A program made the translations under genes and the position numbers. The notes below the pieces were generated by a model, which had not been told where the DNA came from, made no database searches, and saw only the letters and a program-made list of their open reading frames with translations. From NCBI GenBank assembly GCA_905480445.1, contig CAJQQJ010000122.1:1-11986 (forward strand): DNA of 11,986 nucleotides. The letters are read 5' to 3'. The stretch's first letter is position 1, and each line of letters begins with the position of its first letter. The stretch is from an uncultured Alphaproteobacteria bacterium. Lineage in GTDB: Bacteria; Pseudomonadota; Alphaproteobacteria; UBA7985; CAJQQZ01. Positions 7,612 through 11,986 of the stretch are shown one piece after another.

Positions 7612-7624
7612 TTAGTCAGACTAA
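7612..7624. promoter_or_regulatory. 13-bp perfect inverted repeat, candidate FadR/GntR-type operator
   Basis: TTAGTC-A-GACTAA is a perfect palindrome around one central base. Its inner 11 bases (TAGTCAGACTA) match the consensus TNGTNNNACNA described for FadR-subfamily GntR regulators. Two more outer bases on each side also pair (CAC/TTG flanks, one mismatch), giving arms of 8 of 9. It lies 34-46 bases upstream of the MhpD-like ATG, between that gene and the end of the PhyH gene, where repression of the hydratase-aroQ-aroE operon would be expected. No GntR gene is in the window. Confidence 0.6.
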
Positions 7625-7679
7625 TTGGACTTATCGCTAACTACAATAAGAACTATTCTTTTAGTCACGATCAATGCTT
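7625..7679 (-). promoter_or_regulatory. Short intergenic stretch, weak promoter candidate for the hydratase-aroQ-aroE operon
   Basis: This gap lies between the end of the PhyH gene and the operator. On the minus strand TTGATC is followed 17 bases later by TCTTAT, a poor sigma-70 match. TTAGTC, the half-site of the operator, recurs at 7661-7666, 49 bp from the first. A weak five-pair A/T hairpin (AAGAA-CTA-TTCTT, 7648-7660) is too unstable to call a terminator. Promoter position is uncertain. Confidence 0.3.
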
Positions 7680-8633
7680 CTAAGCGCAAGCCGGTGAATC
7701 AGATTGCCAGCGATGAATGTCAATATGCGGGTCAGTAGACAGACGACGGCGAGCCTCCTCCCACATCGCCCGCCACCGTTCCACAGAATTCAATTCTGAA
7801 CTTGGATTTGAGCGACTGCGAGCAACGAAGTCTGGAAAATGCGCGCGACCAGTTGGCTGGCCGGTTTTGTTGAACCTTATATCGAAGGACCAACGAAAGC
7901 CGTCAGTCTGATTGTTCAGGGAAGAATGCGGTGTCAAAGGATGAAAGATAACAACACCTCCACTTTTAACTGGCAACGGCAGCGCTCGATTTTTGTCGAT
8001 GAAACCATCCGCGATAGCCGTCTGTTTCAAAGGGCAATGTGGAAGAATATCGGTTTCTGGTTCTTTGGGAATTACCTGGAGACAACCGTTTTCTATAGTC
8101 GCGTCTGTGATGGCGCATCAAACGGTAACCATTTCAGTTTCATCGGCTTCTTCTAAGGCAACACCACGATCTTGGTGCCAGTCAGTAGATGTAATATGCG
8201 CGCGTATCTCATCTTGGTAGAGGTCGCGCGCAGGCGGCTTAATACGGACATGCTGGATCGGGTTTGACGTGATCTCCGGGCCTATCAGTTGCTCAACAAT
8301 ATCTAGTAAGTTTGAGTCTCTAATCATGTTGAAAACAGCGGGCCCAAAGTGCATTGGCGTATCTAACTGAATGCGGTCACCTGGCAGTGAGATATCCATC
8401 GGCTGAAACCAATCGCAACCCGCCATATAAGCTTCCAAAAGCTTGCCAAAGAAATCGAGGTCTTTTGGATCTTTCGTAACACGCCCTTCCGCCAGCCAAT
8501 CCGCGTAGAGATCATCAATAAGATCACTATACTCAGCTTTTAAAGGCTCAATGATCCTTTGTTGATCAAAGACATTCTCAACCACCAAGTAGCCTTGGCG
8601 GTCAAAAAAATCGAGCTGTTGTTGAGTTAGCAT
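7680..8633 (-). pseudogene. Phytanoyl-CoA dioxygenase (PhyH) family protein interrupted by one in-frame TGA
   Basis: An Fe(II)/2-oxoglutarate oxygenase frame of 318 codons, complete except for a TGA at codon 172 (8118-8120). The frame before it ends in ETEMVTV and continues in phase as CAITDATIENGCLQVIPKEP; the family has Trp here (V-T-V-W), so TGG to TGA is the simplest history. Metal ligands are H153 and D155 (WHQD) in the first part and H236 (LTPHSS) in the second, with R247 (GFRWSFDIR) placed to bind 2-oxoglutarate. Without readthrough the 171-residue product lacks the distal histidine and arginine and would be inactive. Start ATG 8633 has GAGGT 9 bases ahead. No other lesion is visible, so the mutation is recent or a sequencing error. 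The family hydroxylates or demethylates small molecules; the substrate is unknown. Confidence 0.88.
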
Positions 8634-8808
8634 CGGTGCATTACCTCGATTGAAATTCTAAAACCATTTTCTGCAAGCCTGCTTATTAGTCAATGGTAGG
8701 TTACCTCAGCAAAAGTAAAGGTGGGGCTCAAAACTCATCACCGTTAACTTGTTTACTGATGATGCATCATTTGATTTTTCAGTACCTACCTCGAAGAGGC
8801 AAAGCCGC
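8634..8808 (-). promoter_or_regulatory. Intergenic region with PhyH promoter candidate
   Basis: A 175-bp gap between two minus-strand genes. On the minus strand TTGACT (8688-8693) and GAAAAT (8666-8671) are 16 bases apart and would start transcription about 25 bases before the PhyH ATG; GAGGTAA then serves as ribosome site. TTAGTC, half of the operator upstream of the hydratase gene, overlaps the -35 box at 8686-8691. No clear terminator follows the TMADH-like gene; GGC/GCC pairing near its stop is short and lacks a T-run. Confidence 0.4.
8759..8770. repeat. 12-bp perfect palindrome
   Basis: ATGATGCATCAT is perfectly self-complementary and lies in the non-coding gap, 38 bp beyond the stop of the TMADH-like gene and about 66 bp upstream of the PhyH -35 candidate. 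It has no loop, so it is a better candidate for a dimeric protein site than for an RNA hairpin. No known consensus was recognised. Confidence 0.35.
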
Positions 8809-10851
8809 CTACAGCACCTCTATCTTATCACGCTTGAAATCTGCCTGGGACAGGTCCTCTCCATTCAACACCCGCGCCATCCGGTGGCCAGAGTAGACGG
8901 CTGCTTGAATGAGACCAGGAACAAGTGCGTCACCTATCACGGATAAGTTTTCTTCAGGCATATGCTTCTTAAGCTCGGTAGCGAGGTGATTATTAGGAAG
9001 TCGAGCACCGACAAAAATCAAGCTATCAAAAGCGATAGAAGTCTTACGTTCACCCGTGTAGGCGCAGGCGAAATGGACACTTGAACCTTCAAACGCTTCG
9101 AACTCCTCATTCACGCGCCAGTCGACACCAAGAGAAGTAAGCTTCTTAACTATCTTGGGCTGATCGAGTGTGAAGTCTGTCCAGGCAGCAATCATTGGGT
9201 GAGGTGTCACGATTGTAACTTTGCATCCCTGAACTGCCGCAACTTCTGCCATCAGACTGCCCATGTAATTATGCTCGTCATCGTAGATCACAACAGAGCC
9301 AGACAATTTGGTACCATTCATAATGTCGTCTGGGGTAAGCAACCTGACATCTTTTGGAGTATCAACCGGGCTCAACAGGCAGCTGCCAACCATATCGGAA
9401 CGCCAAGTTGATCCTGTGGCCAAGAAAACATGATCCGCGCCAAACTCTGCGATTTCTTGAGCCTCCAAAGCTTGGCCGTAAAAGATCTCAACATTAGCCA
9501 TTTGCTGTAGCTGATATTCACGGTAGTAGCGAACCCTCGCCCAAGCCGACAAACCAGGCAAAGCACTTTCTTTGTTAACACGACCGCCGAGTACTTTTTC
9601 AGCTTCAGCTAAGGTTACTTGATGCCCAGAGCGCGCTAAAGTCAAAGCCGCTTCCATCCCTGCTGGGCCGCCGCCCACGATAAGTACAGGCTTGCCCTCG
9701 ACCTTAGTGATTTTTTCAGGGTGCCAACCACGCCGCCACTCTTCAGCAATTGTTGGGTTTTGGGTGCATCGGACGGGGATACCGTAGGCATCACAAGAAA
9801 CACAAACGTTGCAACCAATGCACTCTCGAATGTCTTCAACCCGGCCCTCCTTGATTTTATTGGGCAAGAATGGATCCGCTATTGAAGGCCGAGCAGCACC
9901 AATGAAATCTAGAGTTCCACCTTTAATGAGTGAGACCATTTTATCAACTGAGGTAAAGCGCCCAACGCCAACAACCGGCTTAGAAGTCACTTGCTTAACA
10001 AAGGACGTAAACTCTAACTGGAAGCCTTCCTCAGAGAAACGCGACGAGGCTGAATCTGACGGCCAGCCAGCGATGTTAACATCCCAAAGATCCGGAATTT
10101 CAGCAAGCATTTCAACAACATCCCGACCTTCACCATCAAATCTCATGGCTTGAGCATAGGAAGTTTCGTGGACCGCGAAACGAATGGCAACAGCACATTT
10201 GTCACCTACGGCTTCTTTGGTATCAGTGAGAACCTCTTTCAACAAACGAACCCGGTTTTCCAGGCTGCCACCGTACTCGTCGATACGTTGGTTTGTGCGT
10301 TTCGACAGGAAATGACTCAACAAAGAAAGGTCGTGTGCAGCGTAAACATAGACGATATCATAGCCAGCTTGCTTAGCCCGCACGGCAGCTTGCTTGTGTC
10401 TTTTCCTGAACTCGTGAATGTCTGACAAATCCATAGCTCGGCCCTGCGCCGGAACCTCTAGCCTTAAAACTGGGAGATCAGATGGACCGAGAACAGGAAG
10501 GCCTGATGATAGGTTTCTGGAGCGTATACCGCCGTGAGCGAGTTCTATTGCACTAAGCGAACCGTGTTGTTTTATCCGCTCGACTTGCTTTGCGTGATGA
10601 GGAACGTCGTGATCACTCCAAATCCTGTCCATTGGATGGTTGGCCATATCTGCATCAGGCCCGATTTCGGTGATTTGCATAGAAACAACACCCCAGCCGC
10701 CTTCTGCCTTCATCTCTCTAAGGGCGATAGAACCGTTGGGTTGCGTGTGGCCATGACCAGTCGCGTGCGGAACCGCATAGAAACGGTTTGGCGCTGTTAC
10801 GGGCCCTATTTTCACAGGCTCAAAGAGAATCTTGTGTCGAGGATCAATCAT
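8809..10851 (-). CDS. TMADH-like FMN/[4Fe-4S]/FAD-fold oxidoreductase (probable amine N-demethylase)
   Basis: A 680-residue flavoprotein of the trimethylamine dehydrogenase (TMADH)/2,4-dienoyl-CoA reductase family. Residues 1-335 form an Old Yellow Enzyme TIM barrel (start FEPVKIGPVTAPNRFYAVPH). C344, C347, C350 and C362 are the [4Fe-4S] ligands (CIGCNVC, then RCTQN). From 388 a Rossmann-type domain begins (VLIVGGGPAGMEAAL), with a second nucleotide fold near 518-545. The TMADH catalytic set Tyr169/His172/Asp267 is kept as Y170, H173 and D266, and bowl Trp264 as W263. The flavin-linking Cys30 is A30, so FMN is not covalently bound by that residue; bowl Tyr60 is I60 and Trp355 is D354. This suggests demethylation of an N-methyl compound other than trimethylamine, as in dimethylglycine or N-methylproline demethylases of the family. 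AAGGA precedes the ATG, which overlaps the GcvT-domain stop by 4 bp. Confidence 0.92.
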   Translation of the reverse strand: MIDPRHKILFEPVKIGPVTAPNRFYAVPHATGHGHTQPNGSIALREMKAEGGWGVVSMQITEIGPDADMANHPMDRIWSDHDVPHHAKQVERIKQHGSLSAIELAHGGIRSRNLSSGLPVLGPSDLPVLRLEVPAQGRAMDLSDIHEFRKRHKQAAVRAKQAGYDIVYVYAAHDLSLLSHFLSKRTNQRIDEYGGSLENRVRLLKEVLTDTKEAVGDKCAVAIRFAVHETSYAQAMRFDGEGRDVVEMLAEIPDLWDVNIAGWPSDSASSRFSEEGFQLEFTSFVKQVTSKPVVGVGRFTSVDKMVSLIKGGTLDFIGAARPSIADPFLPNKIKEGRVEDIRECIGCNVCVSCDAYGIPVRCTQNPTIAEEWRRGWHPEKITKVEGKPVLIVGGGPAGMEAALTLARSGHQVTLAEAEKVLGGRVNKESALPGLSAWARVRYYREYQLQQMANVEIFYGQALEAQEIAEFGADHVFLATGSTWRSDMVGSCLLSPVDTPKDVRLLTPDDIMNGTKLSGSVVIYDDEHNYMGSLMAEVAAVQGCKVTIVTPHPMIAAWTDFTLDQPKIVKKLTSLGVDWRVNEEFEAFEGSSVHFACAYTGERKTSIAFDSLIFVGARLPNNHLATELKKHMPEENLSVIGDALVPGLIQAAVYSGHRMARVLNGEDLSQADFKRDKIEVL

Positions 10852-11846
10852 GCTTTCATCCTTATGCCGTTGGGGTCAAAGAAGGGTCGAAGTTGTACGT
10901 CAGCAGCATAGTGCTGACCAGCGATTTGAACAGTGAAACCGCCAGTCTTTACCCACTGCGCACTAACGCCGTCCAGGTGGCTGACGGAGGCAAGGCCAAC
11001 CATTTGTTTAAGCCGGAAACCCCATCCACCCGAAGTGACGAAACCAACTTTGATTCCATCTTTCCAGATCGGTTCATTGTGAATGAGGTAAGGGCCATCT
11101 TCGGCTGTCAGTTCAGGCACGGCAATCGAAACAGTTCTCGACTTTGTTGCAATGCCTTGCTCTCTTTGAGCCACTAGTGCTTCCCGGCCAAGAAAATTTT
11201 CTTTGCCTAAATCAACGGAAAACCCAAAGCCTGTCTCAAAAGGCGTGTCATCTTCGCCAATGTCATGGCCAAAGTGGCGGAAACCTTTTTCAAGCCGGCA
11301 GGCATTCATGGCGAACATACCCATGTGCTGCAAACCACAAGCTGAACCAACCTCCATCAAGGCTTCATAAACAGAAGCAGTGAATTCTGTCGGTAACAAA
11401 AGCTCATAACCCAGCTCTCCAAGGAAGGACCGTCTGATCGCCCAGCCGCGTGAATAAGCGATATCGATCTCTCGAGCAGCACCGAATGGGAGGGCACCAT
11501 TTGAAAGATCATTGCTCGACAGAGCTTGAAGTATCTGCCTGGATTTTGGGCCCTGAATTGTCAAAAGAGAGAAAGCAGAAGTCGCGTCAAAGATTTCGAA
11601 TTGCCAACTGGGGTCTGCTTGAGTTTCCAGGTAATAACGATCACGGATTTGGCTAGGATGCCCTGTAATCACTAGGAACTTTGTTGGAGCCAACCGTGTC
11701 ACTGTTACGTCTGCCTCAATACCACCATTGCTGTTGAGAAATTGGGTGTAGACAGAGACGCCCTGATCAACATCCATCTGCGCGCCGCAGACATGGTTCA
11801 AAACCTTAACCGCATCCGGCCCTTGGACGATCAACTTGGCATACAT
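10848..11846 (-). pseudogene. GcvT-domain half of a dimethylglycine/sarcosine-dehydrogenase-like protein, N-terminus cut by an IS
   Basis: A 332-residue protein consisting only of the folate-binding GCV_T domain (about 1-235) and the GCV_T C-terminal barrel (about 240-325). Recognisable segments are YAKLIVQGPDAVKVLN, GGIEADVTVTRL (41-52), the GELGYELLLP loop (143-152), CRLEKGFRHFGHD, TPFETGFGFSVDLGKENFLG and the terminus FFDPNGIRMK. In dimethylglycine and sarcosine dehydrogenases this follows a FAD amine-oxidase domain of roughly 480 residues. Here the IS border at 11848 falls one base before the ATG, so the FAD part is absent. The IS repeat supplies GAGG five bases before the ATG, so the fragment could still be translated and accept one-carbon units on tetrahydrofolate from the overlapping TMADH-like enzyme. 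A natural stand-alone GcvT-like protein is less likely because homology begins exactly at the IS border. Confidence 0.8.
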
Positions 11847-11847
11847 G

Positions 11848-11862
11848 GAGACCTCAGTATAA
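11848..11862. repeat. IS terminal inverted repeat, right copy
   Basis: GAGACCTCAGTATAA is the outer end of the right IS and the partner of the repeat at 122-136. Read on the minus strand, its inner part supplies GAGG at a good distance from the ATG at 11846. Confidence 0.72.
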
Positions 11863-11884
11863 GGCCTATTTTCCCGTCTGACAT
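11856..11884 (-). promoter_or_regulatory. Candidate outward promoter in the IS end
   Basis: On the minus strand ATGTCA (11879-11884) and TATACT (11856-11861) are separated by 17 bases, matching the sigma-70 boxes at 4 of 6 and 5 of 6 positions. Transcription would start about 3 bases before the ATG of the GcvT remnant, too close to include the GAGG ribosome site, so a leaderless start or an upstream promoter would be needed. Confidence 0.3.
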
Positions 11885-11986
11885 TACCGAATTAGCGATG
11901 GATTTCCAGTAGGATCAGTTATTTGCAACTTTTAGGGTTGGATATAGCCAATTTGGCATGGTTTCACGCCCCATTTCTGGGTTTTG

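Larger units (their letters stand above)
11848..11986 (-). mobile_element. Insertion sequence end (partial, runs off the right edge)
   Basis: This IS end starts with GAGACCTCAGTATAA at 11848, matching 14 of 15 bases of the left IS border. The inner sequence differs from the left copy, so this is the opposite end of the element (IRR if that copy also has its transposase on the minus strand). Two short minus-strand frames enter from the edge and could be the transposase C-terminus: one ends with TAA at 11932-11934 (tail KPCQIGYIQP), the other with TGA at 11915-11917 (tail YPTLKVANN). I cannot choose between them. Confidence 0.68.

Noticed and set aside
7648..7660. AAGAA-CTA-TTCTT as a terminator
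   Set aside because: Five A/T-rich pairs form too weak a stem for a rho-independent terminator.
7717..8156. Plus-strand open frames opposite the PhyH gene
   Set aside because: They are antisense shadows of the PhyH coding frame with no recognisable motif, and they overlap conserved minus-strand sequence.
7680..8633. TGA read as Trp (alternative code) or as selenocysteine in the PhyH gene
   Set aside because: TGA ends several intact genes here, and the family residue at this site is Trp, not Cys or Sec. A nonsense mutation or an error is simpler.
137..11847. Target-site duplication directly flanking the two IS borders
   Set aside because: The inner flanks (ATTAAC at the left, ACATGG at the right) share no direct repeat; any duplications would lie outside the window.

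Overview
The window looks like an accessory catabolic segment from a proteobacterium, most likely a marine-type alphaproteobacterium of moderate GC (about half by eye). This rests on the protein families present (TMADH-like flavoprotein, DMGDH/GcvT-type protein, PhyH dioxygenase, fused CoA-transferase) and on tight ATGA gene overlaps. No taxonomic marker is present, so the assignment is tentative. I saw no rRNA, tRNA, CRISPR array, regulator gene or transporter.

Layout. Both ends of the window lie inside insertion-sequence (IS) DNA. At the left, positions 1-136 hold an IS end with the first codons of a transposase on the minus strand. At the right, 11848-11986 hold an IS end with a matching 15-bp terminal repeat (GAGACCTCAG, then C or T, then ATAA). 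Each IS end cuts a gene exactly at its border: an SDR oxidoreductase at 137, which has lost its N-terminal half, and a dimethylglycine/sarcosine-dehydrogenase-like protein at 11847, which keeps only its folate-binding GcvT half. The roughly 11.7 kb between them is a closely packed gene block.

Plus-strand block (137-5465): SDR remnant, fused acyl-CoA:carboxylate CoA-transferase, Gfo/Idh/MocA oxidoreductase, enoyl-CoA hydratase, glutathione S-transferase and an extended-SDR epimerase/dehydratase. The genes overlap by 4 bp or sit 1-24 bp apart, so they look like one operon. They would activate a carboxylic acid to its CoA thioester and then oxidise or hydrate it. The substrate cannot be read from sequence.

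Minus-strand genes, in transcription order from the right: the truncated GcvT-domain protein overlapping a 680-aa TMADH-like iron-sulfur flavoprotein (likely N-demethylation with one-carbon transfer to folate); a PhyH-family dioxygenase interrupted by one in-frame TGA where the family has Trp; then a second operon of an MhpD-like hydratase, type II 3-dehydroquinate dehydratase (aroQ) and shikimate dehydrogenase (aroE). A 13-bp perfect inverted repeat matching the FadR/GntR-type consensus TNGTNNNACNA sits just upstream of that operon. It is the clearest regulatory signal in the window. The plus operon and aroE converge with one base between stop codons.

The points most worth following are the IS bracketing with two truncated genes, the operator, the single-nonsense PhyH gene, the altered active site of the TMADH-like protein, and shikimate-pathway enzymes placed in a catabolic context.
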